64,000 bases of DNA from Grammothele lineata (Eukaryota; Basidiomycota; Agaricomycetes; Polyporales; Polyporaceae). A model generated the notes under the pieces. The model saw nothing but the letters and a program-made list of their open reading frames with translations, was not told the DNA's origin and ran no database searches. The stretch spans positions 124,001-188,000 of the forward strand of contig NDFF03000045.1 in NCBI GenBank assembly GCA_002150815.3. The letters run 5' to 3'. A program made the position numbers and the translations under genes. Shown in pieces: positions 34,523 to 46,732 of this stretch. Position 1 is the stretch's first letter, and the number at the start of each line of letters is the position of its first letter.

Positions 34523-35500
34523 TTAGTTCGCCGAATTCGCCGGCGTCCTAAACATCCGCGAGCGCACGCGCCCCGCGCCCGCCTCCGCCTTCTCGCGCGT
34601 TTCCTCGTCCGCGCGTGCCGCGAGCGCCTTCTCGCGCGCCTCCATCTTGCTCTTCTGCTCCGTCATCGCGTTCTTAATCGTCACCGCCCACTCCCACGGC
34701 TGGCTGCTGTCGGGCAGCGAGTTGAAGTACTCCCAGCCTCCGACGCCGCCCCACCCCGTGCCGTACTTCTCCATCAAATTCTCGATGCTCTGCACGACGT
34801 TGTCCGGGCTGACGTACCCGAACCCGTTCTGCGGGTTCGTGAGCACCGTCGCCGTCACGCGCGCGGGGTCGATGCCCTGGTCGTAGTCGATGATCGCCTC
34901 GTACTGGTCCTCGGGGAAGAACGTCCCAAAGCCCGAGTAGAACTGCGCGTTGTAGAACGCGATCTGGTCGCCCATCGTCGCCTCGAGCTGGATGTAGTCG
35001 AACCCGGACAGGTTCCCGCCCTCGGTCAGCGCGGACGCGACGGGCGCGAGCGTGATGAGGAAGTCGTCGCCGAAGTCGGCCTTGAGCGTGCGGATGAGCC
35101 GGTCGATCGTCGCGGGCGACACGGACTGCTCCACGTCGAGGTCCATCCCGTCCAGGCTGTAGTTCGCGATCACGTCCCGCAGCGGGGGGTAGTACGTGTC
35201 GAAGAGGTCGTCCGTGAGGCAGTCGTACGTGCCGGGCGCCGCGCCGCCGAGCATGCCCAGCACCTTCGTCCCGTTCGCCTGCATGAGCGCGATGTCGGGC
35301 CACATCGGCGCGAACCACGGGTCCGCGGGCTGGAAGTCGTTCAGGTGCACGATGTCCGGCCCGGTGTGGCCCATGTTCAGGTGGAACGCGGCGAGGAGGA
35401 GGTGCGTCACGTAGCCGATGAGCGGGAGCGGGGAGACGTATTGCCCGTTCTTGTACTGTGTCTGGTAGTACATCACCACGCGGTTCGCGACGGCGACCAT
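34523..35500 (-). CDS. Intracellular GH18 enzyme (chitinase / ENGase-like)
   Basis: Single exon, 325 aa from MVAVANRVVMYYQTQY. The GH18 signature LDGMDLDVEQ (D-x-x-D-x-D-x-E; the Glu is the catalytic acid) sits near residue 130. Other barrel strands: THLLLAAFHLNMG (strand 2), VLGMLGGAAPGTYD (strand 3), FLITLAPVAS, GFDYIQLEATMG, AFYNAQFYSGFG, GGVGGWEYFNS. There is no signal peptide, anchor or chitin-binding module, so the enzyme is likely cytosolic, as are some fungal endo-beta-N-acetylglucosaminidases that process free N-glycans. The substrate, chitin or N-glycan, cannot be decided from sequence. I chose this ATG over an upstream non-ATG extension because a TATA box lies about 100 bp upstream. 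The C-terminus is a charged Glu/Lys/Arg-rich helix. Confidence 0.85.
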   Translation of the reverse strand: MVAVANRVVMYYQTQYKNGQYVSPLPLIGYVTHLLLAAFHLNMGHTGPDIVHLNDFQPADPWFAPMWPDIALMQANGTKVLGMLGGAAPGTYDCLTDDLFDTYYPPLRDVIANYSLDGMDLDVEQSVSPATIDRLIRTLKADFGDDFLITLAPVASALTEGGNLSGFDYIQLEATMGDQIAFYNAQFYSGFGTFFPEDQYEAIIDYDQGIDPARVTATVLTNPQNGFGYVSPDNVVQSIENLMEKYGTGWGGVGGWEYFNSLPDSSQPWEWAVTIKNAMTEQKSKMEAREKALAARADEETREKAEAGAGRVRSRMFRTPANSAN

Positions 35501-35595
35501 GGTGGGCGGCGGTGCGGGCGACGGGAGGGGGAGGGAGGGACCGGAGGGCGTAGGGCGGGCAGGACCACGACGTCCGGCCGCGCGCCGTCTGTAGG

Positions 35596-35602
35596 CTTTA
35601 TA
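35596..35602 (-). promoter_or_regulatory. TATA box of the GH18 gene
   Basis: TATAAAG on the minus strand, 96 bp upstream of ATG 35500. It lies inside the longer non-ATG frame and therefore argues against that extension. Confidence 0.5.
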
Positions 35603-37740
35603 GCGAGCATGGCGGCCGAGGAGAGGTTGACGAGGCTGACTCGTGTAGCCCCAGCAGACGCGTTGTCTTCTTCTAAGGTACACCTCGGTCACGGGCTACG
35701 CGATACGCCCTTGGAGCACGCGGGTGGAACGTTGCTGGAAGGGGAATGGAAGACCACCATTGTCTGGGCATCAGGACAACTTCCGCTTTTCAATAGCAGT
35801 GCTTGACCTCGAGAACCCGCGCGAGTGCGATCGGTACCAAACACCTTGTCGGGATTGTCGGAGAATAACATCGAGGTGCTTGTAGAGTCCGCGAAGATCA
35901 GTCAAATGGCCGGGACTAGTCCAACGTAACGCGCTCTGTCAGAACATCCGATGCATGCAGCCTCATCAAACCAAGCGACGACGTCGTATGTATGTTGCCA
36001 CCGAGCAAAGGAGCGAACTTGAGCCCGCGCAAGGACGGCGAAGCAAGACGGGGGCCGGGATGAGCTCGTCTGACCGTCGGCAAGTCAACGTCCGCTCGGA
36101 AGAGCGGAGGCGCAAGGTTTGTCCGCTCCGAGTGGGCGGTTCCTGAAATCCCTGAAGGGGACATGTGAGATTGCAAGCTGTCCGACAACGTCTTCTCGGG
36201 CGTCGTAGATCGCAGATATCATCTTCAAATCATCTTGTTATCGCCTAGAATCCCTCTGGAAAGGGAGTACTGAGGCCTCCCACTTAACAGCCCTCACGTC
36301 TGAGCCGCAAAGGGAAGCATCGAGGAAGAGCTTGTGAGGGGATAGCGCATGGAACCCAGGGGGTCCGAGCGACAGCCATATGGATGAGCGTGGTGGGTGT
36401 GCCTAGCCTTGTATCAGACGCCATAACATGCTGAGAGGACGCACCGTAATCAGCAGTAATCAGTCCATGGTGGATTGGCCGGATGGCAGGCTTTACAGCA
36501 AGGACGACTCGTGCTGTTTGCGGGCCGTGGTGGTGGGAAGAAAGCCATGTGGACGACGGACGAAGGTGCTTCTCCCGGGCGCCTACAGGCGAAGATCATC
36601 TCCGAGCCGCCAAGTCCGTTCGCTGCCTTTCTCCGCTCGGCGAGCGTTGTTTGACACGACATTGGGGATGCCCTCATGACGGACCAGCTGATCGGCCGAC
36701 ACCTCCGAAATGTTTCCAGCATTGTATCGCTGCATACAAGGATGACTCAAATGACTCGAGGGAAGAGCATACGAACGGCGGCCTACCAGTATTCCGCCAG
36801 CTTGAGGAAAGGTACCAAGCATTGGCGGCTGCACTGCATCATTCACGTCGAGCGAGAAACGTCGGCCTTCTGTGAGTGATGCTCCACTCTCTGGAAGCCT
36901 CGCGGAAGACCGGACGGCGATCGCGTTTGTCGCGGGGGTCGAGACTTGTGGGGAATTCAAGGCATTGGAAGACGTTCGCTCGGACCTAGCCAGCCGTTCC
37001 GATGCTACGCCGCAGCGGATGCATTAGACACTCGGGATACTATTCAGGCATTTGTCATGATGGGTTGGTGAGTAACGGCTGTTGCATCTTCACGGAGGTC
37101 GACAGGAAATCTCGGAGGACACACCAATTCTGTTCTGTCGTTGGATGTAAATACAGAATTCACGTAGCCTTTGATATAAGCTCTTGCTACCGCCAAGAGC
37201 ATCCTTTGGAAGTGCCCTGGGTGGGAGGGCTCAATATTGTGGAGGACTTCAAACCCCGCGTGCGAGGCTCTATGTATATGTAAACCGGAACGCGGTGTCT
37301 ATTTGTTGATGCCGACCCTTGACCTTCTCCTGCACTCTCTCGGCATCGCTAGCCCTGCGTATTTACGCTCTCTTGGATACACATGCGCCATTGGGCCCAA
37401 GCATCATGTACCCTTCGATCGTAACCGAGCTTCAAAGGCTAACCTCGAGCTCAATATGGAGACTACAAATTGGAAGCGGCTCCAAGGAGCAGAGCGTCAA
37501 AGATTGTGTCCACGACAGCTCGCGGCACCGACTGTGCATCGGCCAGTCTGAGTCCGCAGTGCGTTGAGCACCGTCTCTCTCTTCCGCCGCAGCCCTCGTG
37601 CACAGTCCGTCAAGTCACAAACAGAGTCTCCGCCGTCCCGCCACGCATTCTCAGCTTGACTAGGGACCCTCACCGCCCACCACATATCCTCAAAACTGCG
37701 AGTATGTGTTCCAATCACCATCCTCTGCGCTCCTCGCACA
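35603..37740. other. Gene-free stretch, about 2.1 kb
   Basis: Several short frames on both strands, none with recognisable motifs or linkable exons. I found no tRNA, inverted repeat or transposon protein. Confidence 0.4.
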
Positions 37741-39322
37741 ATGACTCGCCGTAGCATGATCATCGACAAGCCGCCTCTCCCCGGAGACGAGCTCACCATC
37801 CAAGTTGAAGATGCGCCGCCTTCCTACGACGCGCTCGACGATCTCCCCCCACGACCACTTCCCCACAACGAAAAGGCCCCAGTCGCCGGCCCATCCAATC
37901 TCCCGCTCCCCACCCCGCCCCTCACGCCCAAGGACGCCTCGTCCATCACCTCCCCCGCGTCCAGCTCCAAGTCCCCACACACACCACCTGGAAAGCTCGG
38001 CTGGTTCAAGTTCGGGCCTAGCTACCGCGCAGTCAAGGAGGTGCGCGCCACGCTCCTCACGCTCCTCCGCGACCTCGTTAAGCACGGCGACGCGTCCGCC
38101 GCGCGCGGCGTGCTCGACTCATGCGCCGATGCCTGCGCCACGTACGAAATCGCCCTCTCTGCGCTCCTCCAGGAGCCCGCGCTCGAGGGCCACACCCCGC
38201 TCTACTGGGCGATCGTCAACCGCCCCAGCGAGAACGCGAACGCGAACGCGGGCACGGGGCACGAACCCCCACAGCCAGAAGAGGACGTCCCGGACCTCAT
38301 CACCGCGCTCCTCTCGCGCGCGGCCCCGCTCACAGACGCGACCGTCGACGAGCTCCGCCTCGCGTGCCTGCACACGAGCGACCACACGCTGTTCCAGCGG
38401 CTGCGGCGCACGCCCGCTTTCGCGCCCCTGTCGGGCAAGGAGGAGATCCTCACGGGGGGCAGCGTGCCCGTAGACGACGTCGACGTCGAGGACGTGCCGG
38501 AGGACGAGGGCGCGTTCGTCGTGCACCTCCGCGTGCCGCTCTTCCAGAAGCGGTTGCGCATACAGGAGGAGGTCCGGCTCGAGTTCATCGCGAAAGGTGC
38601 GTCGTCCCGTCCTTCCCCTATCCCCCCACCTCGCCCCCCTCTTCCCCTCGTCCCCTCCCCGCGCCCCTGCGTTCCCCGAGAAGACCGTATACCGACGCTT
38701 GAGCGACAGGCCGTCTTTGGGAGCTCTCCTTCCTCGTCGCTAAAGCAAACGACAAGCGGCTCGGCTACCGGTTCTTCAAGCCCGGCAGCTGGGTCCTCAA
38801 GCTCGGCCTCATCTCCCAAAGCCCGCCCTCCTGGATCGACTCCCGCCTCGTCGTCGAGGACCCCCGCGCCCGCTCTCACCACCCCTCAGGCTCTAGCCAA
38901 TCAGGCAGCAGTGCCCCAACGTCCCCCTCGGCGGGGCCCCCTACGTCGATCTTGGACGCGGTCGCGGCTATGTCGATGTCGCGCGGGGATGGGGCTGGGG
39001 GGTCGAAGGGCCCGAAATTGAGGCCCCCGATCGAGGTGCCCCTACGGGCGCAGACTCAGCTGTCCGCACCGCGCGGGGGGTGGGATATGAGCGCGGCGAC
39101 GGTCATGGTCGCGCTTGAGGATAGTGCGTTGTCGAATAGCCTGCAGTTCCAGTACGTCTTTAATTTCTCTCAATTTCCTTGGATCATATCTTTGGCTGGG
39201 CCGACGGCTGACGTGCACATTTCAATAGGGGTTGCCCATACCTCGAGTCCGACGGCACACTCGTCGCGCGGCTGGACGCGAAACTAGCCCAGCCGAACAG
39301 CGCGGAGTGCGTCATCTGCTGA
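37741..39322 (+). CDS. Conserved-type protein ending in a CaaX-like box (CVIC)
   Basis: Three exons (37741-38596, 38710-39151, 39229-39322) close exactly at 463 aa. Starts MTRRSMIIDKPPLPGDELTI, with a Pro-rich leader to about residue 85. A helical region follows, with a possible ankyrin-like fragment (EGHTPLYWAIVNRP). The central block HLRVPLFQKRLRIQEEVRLE, joined across intron 1 to RLWELSFLVAKANDKRLGY, looks like a beta-rich folded domain. After that come a Ser/Gly linker and a terminal segment CPYLESDGTLVARLDAKL. The last four residues are Cys-Val-Ile-Cys, a plausible prenylation box that exists only when the final intron is spliced as modelled. If prenylated, the protein would sit on a membrane. 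I do not recognise the family. Confidence 0.7.
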
Positions 39323-40463
39323 GGTATAACTTATGTTCCATTTTATCCTGCCTTCTCTGCTATCGTTATCCCTCTAGGATTTCATCGGATCGACGTGTAT
39401 TATATCGCTCTCGTGCTGCTATTCCTATACCATGTACTATATGCTGTCGTAATAGCCGTATATCTGGATCATGAGTCTCCTCCCAGCTACGCTTGTACTC
39501 GATCCTCTTCCGCCACCATCGACTCGACGACGTCCACCCACGGCGACGGCCAGCAAAAGCACACTGAAAAGACGAGTTGCCAACTGCCCCGTGCGTCTCG
39601 TGTAGTTCTGTCGTAATCAACTTTCCGCCGGCTCATATTGATGTCTGTCGTTTTCATAGGACTCCAGGAGCGTTATATGTCTGAAGTACCTCTCAAATTC
39701 CATCTGACTGAATGGCTGCCGTACCCTGTACCACCGGATCACCCGCCCATTCAACTCAAAGCTTCGACATCCACCTCGCACCAACTTCTCGGAGGATCGG
39801 TGTCCAGCGAAGCCGGCAATAGTACTAAGTAGTAAGCAGTCTCCCCAAGCCTGAGAGCGCACCGGCGTCTTACTACCCCGAGAGCCGGTGCTTTGGGGTG
39901 CGTCTCCCCAAGCCGCATTTCTTGGCGACCTCCAACCACGCTGATGTGCAGTAATCATGTTTAGCCATCCTTGTCGAACCGATGTGGGGTGCGCGTCTTG
40001 CGGAGCGCCAGTATCGTCCCTTGCAAGTCTTGGATGTCTTCTGGCGCAACGAAGAGAGGTAACTAGGGCGAGCTGGAACGGCGTACGTTGTGAATTTTGT
40101 GGACTCGGTAGACATATTGCTTTCTGGACTTTGTGGTTTTTAGGCCGGCGGTCAGCCTCGTCAAAGTGTAAGGCTTTCAGACACTAGGTACGTCCCTGAC
40201 TCGAGACTCACCTTCCATAACGTTTTACCGACCGTCGATTCTACAACCACAATCTACCAGCGATCTACCCTCGGCCAAGGAACGAGTCTCACATAAGTAT
40301 GCCCGACCCGCCGGAATCCGGCCATCCGAAGAGCCCTTGCTGGACTCCGCGTGATTTGCCCATACAGTGGCTAACCGGCAACTCAAACTTGAACAGAACA
40401 TAAATATGGGAGGCGCTATTGCCTCCGCATTGGATCACCCTCAAACTTCACTTCCTGTCCGAC
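39323..40463. other. Gene-free stretch with a small hairpin
   Basis: No gene recognised. At about 39852-39902 CCCCAA...GCACCGGC pairs with GCCGGTGC...TTTGGGG, a modest imperfect hairpin. CATAAATA at about 40399 is a possible TATA element 60 bp upstream of the next start. Confidence 0.4.
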
Positions 40464-42870
40464 ATGGGACTCTCACTCCCCGTGGTTACAGCCTTGTTCG
40501 CGGCGTTTTACTACCCCTTCTGGAGGATTTTCGGCGCGTACTTCGTTACGCTCCCGATCGACAACCTTCCTGGACCGGCGTCACAGTCGTGGTTGTGGGG
40601 TACGCAGCGCACCAGGAAGTTCTTGTAGTGTCTTGGCTGACAAGCTCTCTGTAGGCAATCTACCGGTATTCAATGATAGGCAGGGAATCAACACGTGGGC
40701 GGAATGGGCTGAGACGTACGGCTCCGTATTCGTCATGAAGACGTTCTTGGGGGTACGTACCAACCCGTCTACTTGCTGACCCCATATTCTCACCAGACCT
40801 CCCATTTCTCAAAACATCTAGAGACGGATGATTTTTGTGCACGACCCCAAGGCGATGCACAGCATCACCGTCAAGGACGTCGACTCCTTTCCGAAACGAC
40901 AGAGCCCCTCAGAGTGCGTGTTCACATATCTCGGTACAGCTGCGTTCAAACTGAACTGACCGCGACGCTTTCTCTAGCTTGTTGACTATCACGCTTGGGC
41001 CTGGGGTGCTTACCACCGTGGGCGCGCGGCATAAGCAGCAGCGGAAGATCCTCAACCCGGTGTTCTCGTCGGCGCATCTGCGCAACATGACGCACATCTT
41101 CTACAAAGTCGCTCACAGGGTATGTCTCGTCATCTCGTACCCGCCTCTCCCATCGTCGTTTTCTTGCTGCCGCTCTTGACAAAGAGATTCATGCTATGTT
41201 CATAGCTGAAAGACGCGATGGGGAGACGTGTCCCCTCTGATGGCACCGCGAGCGCGACGGACGTGAACGGATGGATGGCGCGCACGACACTCGAGATGCT
41301 CGGCCAGGCCGGGCTCGGATACTCCTTCGACAACTTTTTCGAAGACTCGACGGATGAGTACGGCGAGTCCGTCAAGCTGTTCTTGTGAGTGTATCCTCTT
41401 CCCGTGCCTGATTTGCACAGCAGACAGACCATCTGACGCTCTACCACCATGCCACCAGCCCCGTCACGTCCGCCATCTTCTTCGCGGTTTTCTTCCTCAT
41501 TCGGCAAGCCTCGTACTTCTTGTCCGATTCTGTCATCCGTACCACCCTCCGGTACGCTCCGTCGCCCAGCATACAGCAACTTCTCAAGATCTCAGACACC
41601 ATGTCCCGCCGCTCGAGGGAGATTATTGCTGAGAGGAAGCTGGCGCTGGAGATGGGCGACGCTGCGCTCGCGGAAGAGGTGGGCGAAGGGAAGGACATCA
41701 TGAGCATCTGTTGTGCGTTTCCATTTGTCCCGATGGATGCGCTGCTGGAGTAGTCAATGACCATGTTCTTCGACAGTGAGGGCCAACATGGCTGCAGCTG
41801 ATAACGAGAAGATGACGGACGAAGAGATCTATGCACAAATGTCGTATGTCTTGGTTTCCCCCTACATTCCTCAGAAGGTAATGTGTCTGATGTCCATTCA
41901 TCGCAGCACCTTCATCCTCGCCGGGATGGACACGACGTCCAACGCTCTCTCGCGCGTCCTCGAGCTCCTCGCCGCGCACCCTGACGTTCAAGCAAAACTC
42001 CGCGCGGAGATTCTCGAAGCCCAGGGTGGCGACCGGTCGGTTGACATCGACCACGACACCCTCGTCAGGCTTCCGTACCTTGACGCCGTCCTTCGCGAGT
42101 CCCTGCGCCTCTACTCCCCCGTCAGCCGCTCCTTACCGCGCGTGTACGTTTCCCTTTTACTCTACCCCTGGCTCTAAACGTCCTAATAACAATCGACCTC
42201 TGGATGCTACGCAGTGCCGTACGAGACACCGTCCTGCCCCTCTCCCAGCCCGTACGCGGGCGTGACGGAAAAGAGCTGACGGAGATCGTCGTTCCGCGCG
42301 GTACGGCGCTGATGGTGCACCTCCAGGCGAGCAACGCCAACAAGGAGCTGTGGGGCGAGGACGCGGAAGAGTGGAAGCCCGAGCGCTGGCTCGCGCCGTT
42401 GCCAGCTGCTGTGGAGGACGCGCGTATCCCGGGGGTGTACGCTCACTTGTGAGTGTCTGGCCTTCCAATTGACTCACGGTGCTGCTCGGTCTGACGGGCG
42501 TGACGATGCTGACTCGATCCCCATTCGCCGCAGGGTGACGTTCTTAGCCGGGACACATTCGTGCATGTGAGCGTCCGGCCACGCAGACCTCCACCTGATG
42601 TTGCTGACTTCACAACTCTCCCTCGTTGACAGCGGATTCAAGTTCTCTCAACTCGAGTCGAGTAAGCCGCTCCCTCATCACCCTTCAAGCCTCACACTAA
42701 CCCCCTTTCGTTCAATTGTAGAGATCGTCCTGGCCGTGCTCCTCTCGTCCTTCGAGTTCGAGCTGACAGACAAGCCGGTGTTCTGGTCCCAGGCGCCCGT
42801 AATGTACCCCTCGATGAGCTGGGACGGCAAGCCCGAGCTGCGGCTGAAGGTGAGGGCGTTGAGGGCTTGA
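40464..42870 (+). CDS. Cytochrome P450 monooxygenase (copy 1)
   Basis: Microsomal heme-thiolate monooxygenase, substrate unknown. Twelve exons (40464-40599, 40655-40752, 40822-40913, 40978-41119, 41206-41384, 41459-41712, 41777-41843, 41907-42143, 42215-42448, 42534-42566, 42633-42661, 42722-42870) close exactly at 549 aa. MGLSLPVVTALFAAFYYPFW is an N-terminal anchor, followed by a LPGP hinge. Landmarks: helix I AGMDTTSNA, helix K ESLRLYSP (ExxR), PERW meander, and the heme loop FLAGTHSCIGFKF, where the Cys ligand is present and its Ile codon is completed by splicing. The loop has His-Ser where most P450s have Arg-x or Arg-Ala before the Cys. The final exon is the usual LTDKPVFWSQ-type tail. 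Confidence 0.92.
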
Positions 42871-44171
42871 TGACGATCGGTGATTCGGTGTGTAAGGACG
42901 TTGCGTGTTCGCTTTGTAGTGCACGAACCAAGAGTAGGGAATCCTATGATTTTTGAACCTGCCAAGGAGAACACTAGGCCGCTGAAAGAATATTCACCTG
43001 AGTACGTTGTACACCGTTACGTTGGTCGCCATGCCCGAGCGGACGTCGGGAAAAGATGTCTGTCGGACGTGAGAGGCAACCCCGATACACAATTCGGCCA
43101 GAGTGACGAGTCGCGGTGGAGGCGAAGTCAGCTCCGTGACCTTCACATTATTGCACACGTCCAAAACTCTCCTCACCTCGCAGGGTCTCGCTGTCGTCGC
43201 GTCCTTCACGTCGCGTTGCAAAACACTCTTGCAAAGCAGGGTGAAGGGCTGCAGACTCCATTGTATTTGCTACATTCGCGAGGGACCGATCCCGCCGGCA
43301 AGCCTCTCGTGCAGGCTCACTGGTGTCCCAAGGACCGGCTCGGAACATCGCCCTTCACCACGACACCAGCTCGCCAGTTGTGACACAGTTTAGAGTACGC
43401 GCGGCCCTGCCTAGGGACCCGAGGACCCTTTTCCTCGCCACGACGAGCCGCGCGCGCCCCTGGGTATACACAATCCACACTCAATCTGTACGTACATACT
43501 CTACCTACTTACACGCGCGCGCATACGTACGATCCGATCCATCTTCCATTCCTAGTAGCGGCACCGGTGCCAGTGGCAGCGGCCGATCGCGGAGTGCGCG
43601 GGGTGCGAAATACTGGCGGTCTAGCTAGTGAACACGGCATGACACGACACGGAATGACATGCATATGACATGACACTATATTTCGGGTCCGGAGATTGCG
43701 ATGGAGGACTGCGCGAGCGCACTATCTAGGCCCCAGAACGAGTCCGGGAGACGGTGCACTACTGTTGATTAAGTATCAGGGTGGGGTAAAGTCAAGAGCG
43801 GAATCAAGTGACAAACGAGAATGAGAAATACTAAGTGGGAGAAGCGAAAATGGGACTAAGAGGGGAAGTCAGGAACGGAGCTAGACGGAACGCTAAAAAA
43901 TCGGTGGCGGGGCCCCGCGAGCTAGTCGGTACTTCGGGAGCTAGTACGTACTTGGTTGGGGAGGATACACCATGGGGGAGCGCCGGCCGGGGATGTGCGA
44001 AATGAAGTGTCAAGGTGCGAGCGACGGGTGCGAACGCGGAGTACAGTACCGAGCGGTACGCTATGTGAGCAAGAGGGAGCTACAAACGAGCGTACGGTAC
44101 GACGCGCGTCCGGAGAGAGAGGGGGGGGGGTCGACACAGTCCTCAACCAGAGAACATCCTTGAAACCGCGC
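42871..44171. other. Gene-free stretch with short simple repeats
   Basis: No gene recognised. At 43635-43675 a degenerate array of ACATGACAC/ACGACACGGAATGACATG units is visible. A G8 run lies at about 44124. Confidence 0.4.
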
Positions 44172-46732
44172 TCACTCGGACCTCCTCCCAGCCCTCGCCG
44201 CCGCCCTCGCGACAAGCCCCTCCCCATTAAGCATCGCGTTCCCGTTCGGGGTGGGGGTCGGGGCAGGGGACGGCGAGAACAGCGTCGCCGCAGACGACAG
44301 CGCCCCGTCCGACTCCGAGTACTCGTCCCCTACGCCCGACTGGGACCCGGGCGACGAGGAGGAGAGGGAGAGCGCGGTGGAGAGGGAGGAGACGCGCCGG
44401 GAGACGGGGCTGCGCGGTGGGGTGGAGGCGCCGCGGGAGTCGGGGAAGGTCGAGAGGGGGGAGGTGGGCGGGGACTCAGCATCAGGCGAGGGATCGGGCT
44501 CGGGCTCGGTGGACGCAGAGGTGGAGGCGGCCGTGCGGGGCTTCACCGACGAGACAGTAGCGAGTTCACTGTTCACATACCCAACATTGTCAGCACACGA
44601 CATCTAGAAACGCACAAGGAAGAAACACAGAGACACCCACTCGCGACCATCCACCCTCCCGATCTGCACGCTCAACCGCGGGCGCGCCGTTCCCCCGCTC
44701 CTCGTGCCCGATGACCCCGACGAGGGAGGCTGGACCGTCGACGTCTTCCCCGACCCCGACCCCGATCCCAACCCCGATCCAGACCCCGACACTGAGGCGG
44801 CGGCTGAGGCGGCAGAGGGAACGTCGCTCTTCTCGCTCACGAGGGGAGCGGGGTCGGAGGCGTCGAGTCCGCGCCGGCGCGCGAGGCGTTGGTATTGTCC
44901 GCAGGCGGCGTGTACGCTGGGATAGGGAGGGTTGTCAGTCCTAAGGGTGGGAGGGGAGGGGGGAGAGGGGGAAGGACGTACTAGATTAAAACTGTGAGGG
45001 GGACACGAGGGGGGAGATGGGATGAGAGTTTGAGTCAGTGTTGGCGAGGTGGGGGGAACTCACAGCCGATGTAACATAGAAACTGTAAGATAAGATGCGT
45101 CAGCTCGAGCTCGGCGAGGATGGCGGGGGAAATACACATACACGTCGTTTCGCAGCTATTATCGTAGCGGAGTCAAGGTAGGTCAACACGGCACTCACAC
45201 CTTCGAGCACGGAAGTGCAACTCACGATCCCACCCCCTAACGGTCAAATACATCACCTACACGCCCCCGAATCATCAATCAGCCAACCGTACTCACTCAG
45301 CCCCACACTAACCAACCCAAACAGTCCACTCACCGAAAGCGTCAAACAAGCCACCCAACAAAACCCCAAGAACAACACCCCCTCCTTCTTCAGCCGCACA
45401 AACACCTCGTACATGCGCGCCCGCAGATCGTACTTGCCAGCGGAGGCGGAGAAGAGGTGCGCGAGAATGCGCTCCCGTTGAGCGGTGGAGATGCCGATGG
45501 TGCAGAAGAGGAAGACGACGCTGGTGAGGTACATCCCTGTGTGTGCGGTTGGGGGTATATGCGCGTTAGCCGGAAGGCTGCGGAGGTGGAGGGAAGGGGG
45601 CGACGTACAGAGGCCGGTAACGACGACGTCAGAGTAGAGGAAGAGCGAGCCGTGCCTCGGCTGGATGAACTCTGTTTATATATGCGCATATACGCACATC
45701 GTAGTCAGAAGCGGTCCTAGCGACAAGCATGAATGAGGATGAGACTGGTCGACGAACGCACCTGCGACCGTCGCGCCCACAAGCGCAAGCTGCGACGCGA
45801 TCGAGAGGACGAGGATCGAGTTCTTCTTCCACAGCAGGTTCCTAGCGCAAACCAACGTCACCACCCAAGTTGCATCCAAGTCGTCGCATATACGCGCCGA
45901 CGACCGAATAAGAGCACTCACACACGAGTAAGAAAGATCGCACAGGCGAAGAGGAGCGAGACGAGGCGGAGGATCTACACACGCGCGCCCACATGTACAT
46001 TCATTGCGTTGACGCGTAGCGAGCGGCGGGAACGACGGGAAAGGAACGAAAATCTCAGTCAGTCAGGGCCGCCCTCGACGCATATATGCGCCTAGACTCT
46101 GCAGATAGAGATGGAATCTCACCATCGCGGCCTTGGCAAAGTCCTACATAACGGAGTCGACGGTTAGCACCAGCACTGGCGAACCCGCCGGAACCCGGGC
46201 AAGCGCGAACGCGAGCTGCGAATCCAGAGAACCCGGAGAGCACAGAGCACAAACTCAGAACTCACCAAGAAGAACCCCGAGGGAGGGGCGACCATACATA
46301 TCGTCTCGAGCACCACAGAGAGCGCGGAGAGCGCGCGGCAGGGGAGGAAGAGGAGGAGCATGCCCCACACGCTCCTGCTGCTACTGCGCCCGCGCCCGCG
46401 GCGGAGGGAGGCGTAGACGTAGGGGGCTTGGGCGACTGCGGGCCATCTTTTTGTGTTGGTTGAGTTCGAAGTTCGAGCGGGGGGGAGGGAGGGGTGTGCG
46501 CGGGTGCAAGAAGGAGGAGTAAGGGTGGTGAGATGGATTGGGATGGAAGGATGGAAGGGGGAGGAGGACTCACAGGAAGGCGCCGCTGCAGATCTGCACG
46601 AACGTCACTAGGGGATCTGGGCGAAGAAAGCCCGGCGGTGTCATCAAAACTGAAGGCTGTGGGCGTGCGGGGTACATATCAAGACATGAGAAAGGATGTG
46701 CACTCACGGTTCTGACGCGCCAAGTCAGGCAT
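44172..46732 (-). CDS. Multipass membrane protein of unknown function (A)
   Basis: Family not recognised. About a dozen exons: 46708-46732, 46574-46616, 46266-46446, 46123-46143, 45922-45974, 45762-45841, 45609-45671, 45334-45536, then a short exon near 45232-45242 and further exons to 44172. The first eight close in frame. Starts MPDLARQN. Hydrophobic segments: VWGMLLLFLPCRALSAL, LRLVSLLFACAIFL, SILVLSIASQLALVGATVA, WMYLTSVVFLFCTIGIS, GVLFLGFCWVACLTLS and LTHLILQFLCYIGFLIY. A hydrophilic Ser/Gly/Pro-rich tail of about 200 residues follows, ending GRRSE. Between TM segments 4 and 5 there is a basic loop (RERILAHLFSASAGKYDLRA). The exons between 45334 and 44840 are my best guess. A sensor- or receptor-like topology is possible but not demonstrated. 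Confidence 0.6.

Noticed and set aside
34355..35806. 483-residue plus-strand frame
   Set aside because: Antisense to the GH18 gene, Arg/His/Val-rich, no ATG-supported domain.
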